From: Hymenobacter caeli
Lineage (GTDB): Bacteria > Bacteroidota > Bacteroidia > Cytophagales > Hymenobacteraceae
DNA length: 64,000 nt
Assembly: GCF_013294115.1 (NCBI RefSeq)
Contig: NZ_JABSNP010000005.1
Span: 124,001-188,000, forward strand
Direction of reading: 5' to 3'
Part shown: one piece after another, positions 11,765-21,007 of the stretch
Layout: every line of letters begins with the position of its first letter
Numbering within the stretch: the stretch's first letter is position 1
Made by a program: the position numbers and the translations under genes
The notes under the pieces: generated by a model
Databases searched by the model: none
Told to the model about the DNA's origin: nothing
Seen by the model: only the letters and a program-made list of their open reading frames with translations

Positions 11765-12100
11765 CTAGTGGCGGCAATCCAAATCTTTCTCGACCAAGAT
11801 ACGCAGCTGCCGGGCATCAGCCAAGGCCACATGCTCCGAAAATCCGTTCTGGTCGGTCCCGGTCCAGGCGTCGGCCAGGGCCCCGGGCACCAGCACCGTG
11901 AGGGCCCCCGGGGCGTAGCGCACCCGCACGGCCGGGGCCGCCTCGTCGGTGGCCAGGCGCTCGAGGCTGTAGGTGAGCTGCTGCCCAATGCTGGCCCCGA
12001 AATGCACCGCCCCCCCCACCCGGCCCGTATCGGCGAATTCCCGCACTTCGGCATCGGACAAGCGCAGGCGGAGGGTGTCGTCTTCGATGCGGAGCTTCAT
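11765..12100 (-). CDS. Small DUF7009-like protein
   Basis: 111-residue protein starting at ATG 12100 (MKLRIEDDTLRLRLSDAEV). It has a short charged N-terminus, then VHFGASIGQQLTY and a strand-rich middle, and ends in an acidic/His tail. It resembles the small Bacteroidota family I know as DUF7009, of unknown function; that assignment is from memory of the pattern. An upstream in-frame ATG at 12277 would add 59 residues of unlike composition and is rejected. It is upstream of and codirectional with the FdhF-like gene, with a 147 bp gap. That is close enough for co-regulation but not proof. Confidence 0.65.
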   Translation of the reverse strand: MKLRIEDDTLRLRLSDAEVREFADTGRVGGAVHFGASIGQQLTYSLERLATDEAAPAVRVRYAPGALTVLVPGALADAWTGTDQNGFSEHVALADARQLRILVEKDLDCRH

Positions 12101-12458
12101 GGGGTGGTTTAAAGATAATGACTTGATTCTACGGGCTTCGGAACAGAACGAACAGCGGGCACGCACAGAAAATAACCCGCGGGACAAAAATATTTGCCCC
12201 CGGGGCCCATACGACGCCTTGGTGGCCCGCACAAATTTCCGCCGGCTTTCCAGCCCTCGTTCGCCTGGGCAAGGCAATAAGCCCCAAGCGGTAGCGGAGG
12301 TTTGAAGATTCCCGGCATTTGAATTTTACCATTTTACCAACGGCCCGGGCCCGTGCAACCATAGCTGCACCGTGGGCATCCTGTATATTCCGGCATTGAT
12401 ATAGTTTTGAGGGCTTGCGCCCACATTTCAACCCACGGGCCCGGCCCAGCTATTTCGC
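12101..12458. other. Divergent intergenic region, 358 bp
   Basis: Lies between the minus-strand DUF7009-like gene and the plus-strand envelope operon. Open frames here have no family features. A TAGTTTTG element near the right end is the only regulatory signal I can support. Confidence 0.5.
12402..12409 (+). promoter_or_regulatory. Bacteroidota -7 element (TAGTTTTG) for the TonB-receptor operon
   Basis: Exact TAnnTTTG match 50 bases before the first start codon of the operon at 12459. No clear -33 TTG at the usual spacing. Confidence 0.4.
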
Positions 12459-13205
12459 ATGAAAACCCCGCTGCTTTGCTGCCTGTGTTTCGCATTGCTG
12501 CTGAGCAACAAGGCCTTGGGCCAAGCCGTGGGCCCCGATTCCAGCGCCCTGGCGGCCCTGGGCCAGCGCTATGCGGCGGCCCGGGGGGCCGAGTCGCGCC
12601 TGTACAACGGCCCCGCCTACGCGGGCCACATCGAGCCTTTTGTGAAAGGGCAGCCGTTTTTTGAGTCCAGTGCGGCGCAGCCGGCCACCGTGGACTACGA
12701 CGGCCACACGTACACCGGCGTGCCCCTGCACTACGACCTGGTACTGGGCCAGCTGGTGCTACAGGTACCGCCGGGCTTCACGGAAATGCACCTGCTGAAC
12801 GAAAAGGTGGCGCGTTTTACCCTGGCGGGCCACACATTCATTCGCCTGGTAACCGACTCCGCCGGCGCGTCCGTGCCGACGGGCTTCTACGACCTGCTGG
12901 TGGAGGGCCCCGTGCGGGTGTTGGCCGCCCGCCGCAAAAACGTGCAGACGCGCGCCACCTTCGAGGGCATGCAGGGCGAAATATCGCAGATAAACGAGGT
13001 CTTTATTTACAAGGACCGCCAATACTACCTCGTCGGCAATGCCAAGGAATTGCTGCGCTTGTTTCCGGAGAGCAAGGGGGCCCTGCGGGCCTATATTAGA
13101 GCGCAGAAGCTCACATTTAAAGCCGCCAGCCGCGAGCCTTCCATCGCGGCTGTGGTGCGCTACTACGCCACCCTGGCCCCGCCCCCCGCGGCCAACACCC
13201 CCTAA
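12459..13205 (+). CDS. Secreted protein of unknown function, first gene of a TonB-receptor operon
   Basis: 248 residues with a clear signal peptide (LLCCLCFALLLSNKALGQA, cut after about residue 21). The mature part has alternating strand-like segments (YDGHTYTGVPLHYDLVLGQL, INEVFIYKDRQYYLVG) and a C-terminal KELLRLFPESKG motif. Proteins of this size and look often precede CarboxypepD_reg TonB receptors in Bacteroidota, but I do not recognise a named family. It ends 42 bp before the receptor gene, so co-transcription is likely. Periplasmic or outer-membrane-associated location is inferred from the signal peptide. Confidence 0.75.
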   Translation: MKTPLLCCLCFALLLSNKALGQAVGPDSSALAALGQRYAAARGAESRLYNGPAYAGHIEPFVKGQPFFESSAAQPATVDYDGHTYTGVPLHYDLVLGQLVLQVPPGFTEMHLLNEKVARFTLAGHTFIRLVTDSAGASVPTGFYDLLVEGPVRVLAARRKNVQTRATFEGMQGEISQINEVFIYKDRQYYLVGNAKELLRLFPESKGALRAYIRAQKLTFKAASREPSIAAVVRYYATLAPPPAANTP

Positions 13206-13247
13206 TTCGCCCACCGCCCCCCAGCATCCTCTACCCGGTTTGCTTGC

Positions 13248-16022
13248 ATGAAACACTTCTATGCGCTTATCCTGCTGGTCCTGTTGGGGGCCAGCAGCTT
13301 CCGTAGCTACGGCCAGGCCCCGGAGCCCTTGGTCAGCGGTAACTTCCAGGGCCTGAGCGTAGAAGCGTTTGCGCGGCGGCTCGAAGCCCAGACCCCGTAC
13401 CGCTTTTTCTTCGATTCGGTGGCCGTGCGGGGCGTGCTGCTGACGGTGCAGGCGCAGGGCCAGCCGCTGGCCAGCGTGTTGCAGCAGGCCCTGGCACCCA
13501 CGGCGCTGCGGTTCGCCATCGACGAGGAGCACAACGTGTTCATCACGGCCGGCACGGCCGTGTCCACCGCCCTGCTGGAGAGCTACTTCCGCGGGGCCCC
13601 GGGGGCCGCCGCGGCCGGCAACGCCCCCGCCGCTGGGCCGGTGGGCCCCGCTGCCCCGGCCGCGGCCCGCGGAACCGACAGCCCGGCGCGGCTCTACGAA
13701 ATTGGGGCGGCGGGCGCGGCGGGCACCGGCCGGGCCACCCTGGCGGGCCACGTCCGGGAGGCCAAATCGGGCGAACCGGTGCTGGGCGCGGCGGTGTACA
13801 TCGAGTCGCCGGCCATCGGGGCTTCTACCGACCAGTTTGGGTACTACGCCCTTACGCTGCCCGTGGGGCCCCACGTGCTCAACATCCGGGGCATTGGCAT
13901 CAAAAATACCCAGCGCCGGATTGTGCTGCATGCCGACGGCCAACTGGACGTGGAGGTGGCCGAGGACATCACCGCCCTGAAGGAAGTGCTGATTGAGGCG
14001 GAAAAAGACAAGAACGTGGCCGGTATGCAGATGGGCCTGGAGCGGCTCGACCTCAAAACCCTGCGCCAGGTGCCCACGGCCTTCGGCGAAACCGACGTGC
14101 TGCGGGTGGTGATGCTGCTGCCCGGCGTGAAAACCATCGGCGAGGGCAGCACCGGCATTAGCGTGCGCGGCGGGGCCACCGACCAGAACCTGATTCTCTT
14201 CAACGACGCGACGATTTACAACCCCTCGCACTTGTTTGGCTTCTTCTCGGCCTTCAACTCCGACCTGCTCAAATCGGTGGAGCTGTACAAAAGTGCCATT
14301 CCGGCCCGCTACGGCGGGCGCATCTCGTCGGTGCTCGACATTGCCACCCGCGACGGCAACAACAAGCAGTTTGCCGGCACGGGCGGCATCGGGCTGCTCA
14401 CCAGCCACCTCACCTTGGAGGGGCCCCTGGCCAAAGGCAAAAGCTCGTTCCTCGTCGGGGGCCGCACCTCGTACTCCGACTGGCTGCTGCACACGCTGCC
14501 GAGCCAGGCGCTGCGCCAGAGCGCGGCTTCGTTTTACGACCTGAGCGCCCACATCACGCACGAGTTCAACGAGCACAACACCGTGTACGCCACCGGCTAC
14601 CTCAGCCACGACCGGTTTAAGCTGGCCACCGACACGGCGTATGCCTACGACAACCGGGCCGCCAGCCTGAAGTGGAAGCACATTTTTGGCAACAAGCTGT
14701 ACGGCGTGCTCACCGGTACCGGCAGCGAGTACCAGTACCGCATCACCAACGACAAGAACCCGGTAAACGCCTCGGCCCTGACCTTTGGCATCGGGCAGGT
14801 GGGCCTCCAGGCCGATTTCAGCTACTTCCACAACGCCACGCACACCGTCGAGTTTGGGGGCAGCACCCTGCGCTACCGCACCGCGCCCGGCACGCTGGCC
14901 CCGCTGGGCAGCGCCTCGCTGGTGGTGCCCGACGCGCTGCCCCGCGAGCAGGCCCAGGAAAGCGCGCTTTACGCCTCGGACCAAATCAATTTGACGCCCC
15001 GGCTGGCCGTGTACCTGGGCCTGCGCTACTCGCTCTACCAGGCGCTGGGCCCCCGCGACGTGGCCCAGTACGCCCCCGGCGAGCCGCCCTCGCCCGGCGG
15101 GGCCCGCGACACGCTGCACTACGGCGCGGGGGCCGCCGTGGCCACCTACCACGGCCCCGAGTACCGGGTGTCGGTGCGGTACGCACTGGCCGACAACGCC
15201 TCGGTGAAGGCCAGCTACAACCGCACGCGCCAGTACATCAGCCAGTTGTCGAACACGGCCACGGTGTCGCCCACCGACATCTGGAAGCTGAGCGACGCCT
15301 ACATCCGGCCCCAGGTGGGCGACCAGGTGGCGCTGGGCTACTACCACAACTTCAAACACAACACCATTGAGACGTCGGTTGAGACCTACTACAAGGCCGT
15401 GCACGACTTCGTGGACTACAAAAGCGGGGCCTCGCTGCTGCTCAACCACCACCTCGAAACCGACCTGGTGAACGCCGAGGGCAAGGCCTACGGGGTGGAG
15501 CTGTCCATCAAAAAGATAACGGGCAAAATCAACGGCTGGCTGAGCTACACCTACGCCCGCTCGCTGGTGCGGGTGAACCCCGGCACGCCGGCCGACCGCA
15601 TCAACGGGGGCGAATACTACCCGAGCAACTTCGACAAGCCGCACGACGTGACGCTGGTGGGCAACTACCGCTTCAGCAAGCGCTTCAGCACGTCGCTCAA
15701 CTTCAACTACTCCACGGGGCGGCCCATTACGCTGCCGCTGGCCACCTACGTCATCGGCGGGGCCGAGCGGGTGTACTACTCCGACCGCAACGCTTACCGG
15801 GTACCCGATTTCTACCGGGTCGATTTGGGGCTCAACATCGAAGGCGGCCACAAGGTGAAGCGGCTGGCCCGCAGCTCCTGGACGGTTTCGGTGTACAACC
15901 TGACCGGCCGCAAGAACCCGTACTCCGTGTATTTCAAATCGGTGGACGGCAAGATTTCGGGCTACCAGCTCTCGCTCTTCGGCCAGCCCATTCCGTCGGT
16001 CACCTACAACTTCAAGTTTTAA
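13248..16022 (+). CDS. TonB-dependent receptor with STN and CarboxypepD_reg domains
   Basis: 924-residue outer-membrane receptor for TonB-driven uptake of an unknown ligand. Domains in order: signal peptide (about 1-23), STN secretin/TonB N-terminal domain (about 25-105, GLSVEAFARRLEAQTPYRF), a low-complexity Ala/Gly/Pro linker (110-155), carboxypeptidase-like regulatory domain (about 160-245), plug (about 260-375, LPGVKTIGEGSTGISVRGG and YGGRISSVLDI) and a 22-strand-type barrel ending in SVTYNFKF. An STN domain often marks signalling through an anti-sigma factor, but no sigma/anti-sigma pair is seen nearby. The next gene starts 8 bp after the stop, so the two are almost certainly co-translated. 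Confidence 0.93.
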   Translation: MKHFYALILLVLLGASSFRSYGQAPEPLVSGNFQGLSVEAFARRLEAQTPYRFFFDSVAVRGVLLTVQAQGQPLASVLQQALAPTALRFAIDEEHNVFITAGTAVSTALLESYFRGAPGAAAAGNAPAAGPVGPAAPAAARGTDSPARLYEIGAAGAAGTGRATLAGHVREAKSGEPVLGAAVYIESPAIGASTDQFGYYALTLPVGPHVLNIRGIGIKNTQRRIVLHADGQLDVEVAEDITALKEVLIEAEKDKNVAGMQMGLERLDLKTLRQVPTAFGETDVLRVVMLLPGVKTIGEGSTGISVRGGATDQNLILFNDATIYNPSHLFGFFSAFNSDLLKSVELYKSAIPARYGGRISSVLDIATRDGNNKQFAGTGGIGLLTSHLTLEGPLAKGKSSFLVGGRTSYSDWLLHTLPSQALRQSAASFYDLSAHITHEFNEHNTVYATGYLSHDRFKLATDTAYAYDNRAASLKWKHIFGNKLYGVLTGTGSEYQYRITNDKNPVNASALTFGIGQVGLQADFSYFHNATHTVEFGGSTLRYRTAPGTLAPLGSASLVVPDALPREQAQESALYASDQINLTPRLAVYLGLRYSLYQALGPRDVAQYAPGEPPSPGGARDTLHYGAGAAVATYHGPEYRVSVRYALADNASVKASYNRTRQYISQLSNTATVSPTDIWKLSDAYIRPQVGDQVALGYYHNFKHNTIETSVETYYKAVHDFVDYKSGASLLLNHHLETDLVNAEGKAYGVELSIKKITGKINGWLSYTYARSLVRVNPGTPADRINGGEYYPSNFDKPHDVTLVGNYRFSKRFSTSLNFNYSTGRPITLPLATYVIGGAERVYYSDRNAYRVPDFYRVDLGLNIEGGHKVKRLARSSWTVSVYNLTGRKNPYSVYFKSVDGKISGYQLSLFGQPIPSVTYNFKF

Positions 16023-16030
16023 CTGCCGCC

Positions 16031-17188
16031 ATGCTGCGTTTCACCAAGTATTTTTCGGGGGCCCTGGCCGTGGCGCTGGGGGCGGGGCTGGCGGGGTGCG
16101 TCGAGCCCTACGCGCCCGACGTCATCAGCGCGCCCAACCGCTACCTGGTGGTCGATGGCTACATCAACCTCCAGGGCGTCAGCACCATCCGGCTCTCGCG
16201 CACCAAAAACCTGAACGAACCCGTGCCGCCGCCGGCCGAGACGCGGGCTACCGGCTACATCCAGGACGACGCCGGGGCCCGCTACCCGCTCTACGAGGTG
16301 GGGGGCGGCACCTACGCTTCGGCTTTTCTGACCCTGAGCCCCGCCCGCCAGTACCAGCTGCACCTGCACACCGCCGCCGGCCGCGACTACGACTCGGACC
16401 CGGTGGCGGCCAAGCCAGCCCCGCCCATCGATAACCTGACCTGGGACCGGGACTATGCCGGCGTGCACGTGTACGTGAGCGCCCACGACGCCACCAATGC
16501 CACGCGCTACTACCGCTGGACCTACGCCGAAACCTGGGAGTTCCGGTCGGCCTATCCCTCGGCTTACGTATACAACCGGACCACCGGGGTCATGGAGCCG
16601 CGGACGGAAAATATCAATCTTTGCTGGGTCTCGGCCAACTCCACAGCCATTCCGCTGAGTAAAACCACGGCGCTGAGCCAGGACGTAGTGGCCAATTTCC
16701 CCGTGATTTCGTTGCCGGAAAACTCTGTAAAGCTGAGCATCGGGTACAGCGTGCTGGTGCAGCAGTACGCCCAGACCCCGGAAGAATACGCCTACTGGGA
16801 AAAGCTGAAAAAGAACACCGAGGAAATTGGCACCCTGTTCGACCCGCTGCCCACGCAGCTCACCGGCAACGTGCACTGCCTCCAGGACGCCGCCGAGCCG
16901 GTGCTGGGCTACGTGGGGGCGGGCGCCGTCACGGAGCGGCGCTTGTTCATCGACAACCATTCGCTGCCCAGCTCCATTCGGTTCCAAACCGGCTACGAAA
17001 CGTGCGCCCCGCCCGACAAAGTGCTCCTAAGCGATGTTCGGTCTTACTTCACCAACCCCACGTCGCTGCCCCTCTACGCGCTGTACGATCCCGGCAGCGG
17101 GGCCGTGATAGGATACGCCGGGGGCTCGGCAGGCTGCACGGATTGCCGCTTACGGGGCACCAACGTAAAGCCCAGCTTTTGGCCTTAG
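16031..17188 (+). CDS. DUF4249-family lipoprotein
   Basis: 385 residues with a lipoprotein signal (GAGLAGCVEPY, Cys near residue 24) and the DUF4249 opening (YLVVDGYINLQGVSTIRLSRT). DUF4249 proteins regularly sit directly downstream of TonB receptors in Bacteroidota and are thought to act as surface partners of the receptor, with no defined substrate. It follows the receptor by 8 bp. A C-terminal Cys pair (GCTDC) is present. The function is known only by association. Confidence 0.88.
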   Translation: MLRFTKYFSGALAVALGAGLAGCVEPYAPDVISAPNRYLVVDGYINLQGVSTIRLSRTKNLNEPVPPPAETRATGYIQDDAGARYPLYEVGGGTYASAFLTLSPARQYQLHLHTAAGRDYDSDPVAAKPAPPIDNLTWDRDYAGVHVYVSAHDATNATRYYRWTYAETWEFRSAYPSAYVYNRTTGVMEPRTENINLCWVSANSTAIPLSKTTALSQDVVANFPVISLPENSVKLSIGYSVLVQQYAQTPEEYAYWEKLKKNTEEIGTLFDPLPTQLTGNVHCLQDAAEPVLGYVGAGAVTERRLFIDNHSLPSSIRFQTGYETCAPPDKVLLSDVRSYFTNPTSLPLYALYDPGSGAVIGYAGGSAGCTDCRLRGTNVKPSFWP

Positions 17189-17237
17189 CCGGCCGGGGGC
17201 CCTGTTTTCCAACCGTGCACTTTACTCCGCGTTCCCC

Positions 17238-19667
17238 ATGCTCATTCGTCGTTTGCTGATTGCCGCTTCGCTGGGCCGCTGGCTGCGGCGGGCCACCCTG
17301 CCTGCGCTGGGGCTGGCCGGGCTGCTGGGCGCTGGCCCGGCGTTCGGGCAGGCCGACTCGCTCCGGAGCCCCGCCCAGCGCCTGGCCCGCTACGCCCGGC
17401 GCACGCCCACCGAAAAGCTGTTCCTGCACCTGGACCGCCCCTGCTACGTGAGCGGCGAAACGCTGTGGTTTAAGATTTACGCCGTGGAGGGCACCGACCA
17501 CCGGCCCCTTCCGGCCAGCCAGGTGGCCTACGTGGAGGTGCTGGACGGCGCGCAGCAGCCCGTGCTGCAAGCGGCCATTGGCCTGCGGCACGCCACCGGG
17601 CACGGCGCGCTGGTGCTGCCCGCGGCCCTGGCATCGGGCCGCTACACGGTGCGGGCCTACACCAGCTGGATGCGCAACTTTGACCCCGGGCTGTACTTCC
17701 AAACCAGCATTGCCGTCGTGAACACCAACGTGCCAGCGGGGGCCCCACCGGCCCGCCCGGCCGTGGCCTATGACCCGCAGTTTTTCCCCGAAGGCGGCTA
17801 CCTGGTGCGGGGCCTCAGCAGCCGGGTGGGGTTCAAAATTACGGACGGCACCGGCCGGGGCGTGGCCGCTGAAGGCACCGTGCAGGACGCGGCGGGGGCC
17901 GTGGTGGCGCGCTTCCAAACGCGGCGCTTTGGCCTGGGCAGCTTCGCCTTCACGCCGGCGCGGGCCGGCGCGGCCTACACGGCCGTCATCACCGCCAACG
18001 GGCAAACCCTTACCTGCCCGCTGCCGCCGGCCCGCGAGCAGGGCTACGTGCTGCGCCTGGAGGAGGCCAGCCCCGCGCAGCTGCGCGTGGTGGTGCAGGC
18101 CAGCGGCGCGGCCCTGGCCGACGAGGACCTCTTTTTGCTGGGCCACACCGGGCAGCACATCGGCGTGGCGGCCGGGGCCCGGCTGCGCGACGGCCAGGCC
18201 AGCTTCGTGGTGGACAAGCAACGGCTGGCCGACGGCGTTTCGCATTTTACGCTGTTCGACGGCCACCGGCAGCCGGTGTGCGAGCGGCTGTACTTCCGGC
18301 CGCCGGCCGCCCCGCTGGCCCTGACGGCCCGCGCCGACCAGCCCCAGTACGGCCCCCGCCAGAAGGTGACCTTGCAGCTGGCCGCCGGGCCGGCGGGGGC
18401 CCCGCTACCCGCCAGCCTGTCGGTGGCCGTCGAACAGCTCGATTCGCTGTCGGCCGCCGGCGGGCCCGACGTGGCCAGCTACCTGTGGCTCACCGCCGAC
18501 CTACGGGGCCCCGTGGAACGCCCGGACTACTACTTGGCCGCCGGCCCCGAAGCCGCCGCCGCGGCCGACGACCTGATGCTGACCCAGGGCTGGAGCCGGT
18601 TCCGGTGGCCCGCCGTGCTGGCCGACGGGCCCGACTCGCTGGCCTACCTGCCCGAACTGCGCGGCCAGCTGGTGCGGGGCCGGGTGGTGAGCCGCGCCAC
18701 GGGGGCCCCGGCGGCGGGCGTCGCGGCCTACCTCAGCGCCCCCAGCCGCCGCATCCAGCTCTACAATTCCATCAGCAAGGCCGATGGCAGCGTGCAGTTT
18801 GAAGCGGGCGACTTGCACGGCCCCCAGCAGCTGGTGGCGCAGGCCGGTACCCGGCGCGACAGCCTCTACCAGGTGGAAATTTTTAGTCCGTTTTCGCAGC
18901 AGTACGCGGCCCCGCGGCCCGGCCCCCCCGGGCTGCCCGAGGCCCTGGCCCCCGCCCTGCTGCGGCGGCACGTGCAGGCCGAAGTGCAGCGCCAGTTTTT
19001 CCGGGGCCCGCCCGCGGCGTACCGCCTCCCCCGCCTCGACAGCCTGGCGTTTTACGGCAAGCCCGACGAGCACTACCGCCTCGACGACTACACCCGCTTC
19101 AAGGTGCTGGAGGAGGTGATGCGCGAATACGTACCGGGCGTGCTGGTGCGCATTCGCAAGGACGGCTTCCATTTCTTGGTGGCCAACGACGACGGCCGGG
19201 GCGTGCTGGACGACCCGCTGGTGCTGCTGGACGGCCTGCCCATTTTCAACACCAACCGCATCATGGCCTTCGACCCGCTGAAAATCCAACAGCTGGACGT
19301 CATCACCAAGCGCTACGTCCTGGGGCCCCAGGTGTTCAACGGCATCGTGAGCTACACCACTTACAAGGGCGACCTGGCCGGCTTTCCCCTCGACGCGCAC
19401 GCGCTGTTGCAGGAATACGAGGGCTTGCAAGGCGAGCGGGAGTTTTACGCCCCCCGCTACGAAACGCCCCAGCAGCGTCAAAGCCGGCTGCCGGATTTCC
19501 GCAACCTGCTCTACTGGAACCCGGAAATCAGCCCCGGCGCGGGCCCCGCGCCCACGTTTTACACCTCCGACCAAGTGGGGCGCTACCGGGTGGTGGTGCA
19601 GGGCGTGGCCGCCAACGGGCAGGCCGGCAGCGCCGGCTTCACCTTCGAGGTGAAACCGGCTTTGTAA
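17238..19667 (+). CDS. MG2-like surface protein with a C-terminal TonB-plug-like segment
   Basis: 809 residues with an N-terminal signal or anchor (about 1-38), followed by an alpha-2-macroglobulin MG2-like domain (KLFLHLDRPCYVSGETLWF, then SGRYTVRAYTSWM). Further immunoglobulin-like macroglobulin strands follow. Near residues 655-715 there is a plug-like signature (PLVLLDGLPIF, then MAFDPLKIQQLDVITKRY), normally found in TonB receptors, but no barrel follows: the protein ends with a short strand-rich tail (GRYRVVVQGVAANG). It is the last gene of the operon, 49 bp after the DUF4249 gene, and ends 20 bp from the convergent fdhD. The likely role is at the outer membrane with the receptor; the substrate is unknown. 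Confidence 0.8.
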   Translation: MLIRRLLIAASLGRWLRRATLPALGLAGLLGAGPAFGQADSLRSPAQRLARYARRTPTEKLFLHLDRPCYVSGETLWFKIYAVEGTDHRPLPASQVAYVEVLDGAQQPVLQAAIGLRHATGHGALVLPAALASGRYTVRAYTSWMRNFDPGLYFQTSIAVVNTNVPAGAPPARPAVAYDPQFFPEGGYLVRGLSSRVGFKITDGTGRGVAAEGTVQDAAGAVVARFQTRRFGLGSFAFTPARAGAAYTAVITANGQTLTCPLPPAREQGYVLRLEEASPAQLRVVVQASGAALADEDLFLLGHTGQHIGVAAGARLRDGQASFVVDKQRLADGVSHFTLFDGHRQPVCERLYFRPPAAPLALTARADQPQYGPRQKVTLQLAAGPAGAPLPASLSVAVEQLDSLSAAGGPDVASYLWLTADLRGPVERPDYYLAAGPEAAAAADDLMLTQGWSRFRWPAVLADGPDSLAYLPELRGQLVRGRVVSRATGAPAAGVAAYLSAPSRRIQLYNSISKADGSVQFEAGDLHGPQQLVAQAGTRRDSLYQVEIFSPFSQQYAAPRPGPPGLPEALAPALLRRHVQAEVQRQFFRGPPAAYRLPRLDSLAFYGKPDEHYRLDDYTRFKVLEEVMREYVPGVLVRIRKDGFHFLVANDDGRGVLDDPLVLLDGLPIFNTNRIMAFDPLKIQQLDVITKRYVLGPQVFNGIVSYTTYKGDLAGFPLDAHALLQEYEGLQGEREFYAPRYETPQQRQSRLPDFRNLLYWNPEISPGAGPAPTFYTSDQVGRYRVVVQGVAANGQAGSAGFTFEVKPAL

Positions 19668-19687
19668 GGCGGCTCCGGGGGCCCCAG

Positions 19688-20566
19688 CTATTCGCCCGCG
19701 GGCCCCACCCGCCACGGGTGCGAGTAGACGTTGAACCGGTCGTTGCGCACGAAGCCCAGCACCGTCATCCCAAACCGCTCGGCGGCCTGCACCGCCAAGC
19801 TGCTGGGGGCCCCCACGGCGGCCAGAATGCCGAGGCCCGCGGCGGCCGCTTTCTGCACCAGCTCGAAGCTGGCGCGGCCGCTCACCAGCAGCACGTGCTG
19901 GTGCAGCGGCAGCCAATCTTGCAGCAGCGCGGCGCCGATGAGCTTGTCGAGCGCGTTGTGGCGGCCCACGTCTTCGCGCAGCAGCAGCAGCTCGCCGGCC
20001 GGCGAGAACAGGGCCGCCGCGTGCTGCCCGCCGGTTTGCTCGAAGCCGGCCTGGGCGGCGCGCAGGCGCGCGGGCAGCTGGTGCACGGTGGCGTAGGCCA
20101 GGTGGGGGCCCTGGGCGGGCAGCACCGGGCAGGAGGTGGTTTGGATGGCGTCGATGCTGGTTTTGCCGCACACCCCGCAGCTCGAGCTGGTATAAAAGTG
20201 CCGCTCCAGGCCCTGGAAATCAACGGGCACGTGGGCGGCCAGCTCGGCGCGCACCACGTTGCCGGCTTCCTCGGGCTTCTGCACGTCGGGGCAGGGGCGC
20301 ACGCCCAGCAGGTCGGCTTTGCCCTGGATGATGCCCTCCGTCAGCAAAAAGCCGGCGGCCAGCTCCTCGTCCTGCCCCGGCGTGCGCATCGTGACGGACA
20401 GCGTGCGGTGCGTCCGTTTGCCTTCCACTTCGTAGCCCAACCGGATTTCCAGCGGCTCCTCGGCGGCCAGCTGGTCGGAGGCCACCTCGGCGGGGCCCTC
20501 GCCGCGCACCTTTTGTACGGTGGCGTACTCGTAGCTGGCGGCGGGCAACAGGATGGCGGGTTCCAT
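19688..20566 (-). CDS. fdhD: FdhD sulfurtransferase for formate dehydrogenase-type enzymes
   Basis: 292 residues. FdhD moves sulfur from a cysteine desulfurase to the molybdenum cofactor of FdhF-type enzymes. The family Cys pair is present in SSCGVCGKTSI (C130, C133). Conserved blocks EELAAGFLLTEGII, HAAALFSPAGELLLLREDVGRHNALDKLIG and VSGRASFELVQKAAAAG are all intact. It is downstream of the kinase/regulator pair on the same strand with a 57 bp gap, and its client (FdhF/YdeP-like, 9023-11617) is 8 kb away, separated by the TonB operon. That suggests a formerly adjacent pair split by insertion. Confidence 0.94.
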   Translation of the reverse strand: MEPAILLPAASYEYATVQKVRGEGPAEVASDQLAAEEPLEIRLGYEVEGKRTHRTLSVTMRTPGQDEELAAGFLLTEGIIQGKADLLGVRPCPDVQKPEEAGNVVRAELAAHVPVDFQGLERHFYTSSSCGVCGKTSIDAIQTTSCPVLPAQGPHLAYATVHQLPARLRAAQAGFEQTGGQHAAALFSPAGELLLLREDVGRHNALDKLIGAALLQDWLPLHQHVLLVSGRASFELVQKAAAAGLGILAAVGAPSSLAVQAAERFGMTVLGFVRNDRFNVYSHPWRVGPAGE

Positions 20567-20623
20567 GGGCGAGAGGGGGAGGTGGGCGTGAAACCGCCGA
20601 AGCGCCCCGGCGGTTCGGGGCCC

Positions 20624-21007
20624 CTACCCGAGCAGCCGCACGATTTGCACCAGCGTGTCGTCGTCGAGGGGCTTGGAAAAGTAAGCAGCCACCTCTTTGT
20701 ACGACTTCGACTTGGCGATGTCGTTGGGGTGGATGGACGACGTGAGCACGCACACGGGCACCCGCTTGGGCAGCAGCAGCGCCGAAAAACCTTCCAAAAA
20801 TTCCCAGCCGTCCATCACCGGCATGTTGAGGTCCAGCAGAATCAAGTCGGGGATTTCCGTGGCCTGCCGGAGGGCGTTGAGGGCGGATTGCCCGTTCGTA
20901 AACTTCCGCACCGTGCCAAAAGCCTCGTTCTGTTCGAGCAGCATTTCCGTGACGACGGACGCAATCCAGTCGTCTTCCACAACGTAAACCAACTCAAACG
21001 CTTTCAT
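20624..21007 (-). CDS. Single-domain response regulator (CheY-like)
   Basis: 127 residues, only a receiver domain: acidic pair E11/D12/D13 (YVVEDDW), phospho-acceptor D59 (LILLDLNMP), switch Thr in VLTSS and Lys in YFSKP. ATG at 21007 is chosen because it starts exactly at the receiver fold; the longer frame adds unrelated residues. It overlaps the end of the upstream kinase gene by 14 bp, so the two are translationally coupled and are a two-component pair. There is no output domain, so it acts by protein contact or within a relay. Confidence 0.92.
   Translation of the reverse strand: MKAFELVYVVEDDWIASVVTEMLLEQNEAFGTVRKFTNGQSALNALRQATEIPDLILLDLNMPVMDGWEFLEGFSALLLPKRVPVCVLTSSIHPNDIAKSKSYKEVAAYFSKPLDDDTLVQIVRLLG

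Noticed and set aside
12759..15851. Minus-strand frame of 1030 codons opposite the TonB receptor
   Set aside because: Shadow of the receptor gene; no domain pattern of its own.
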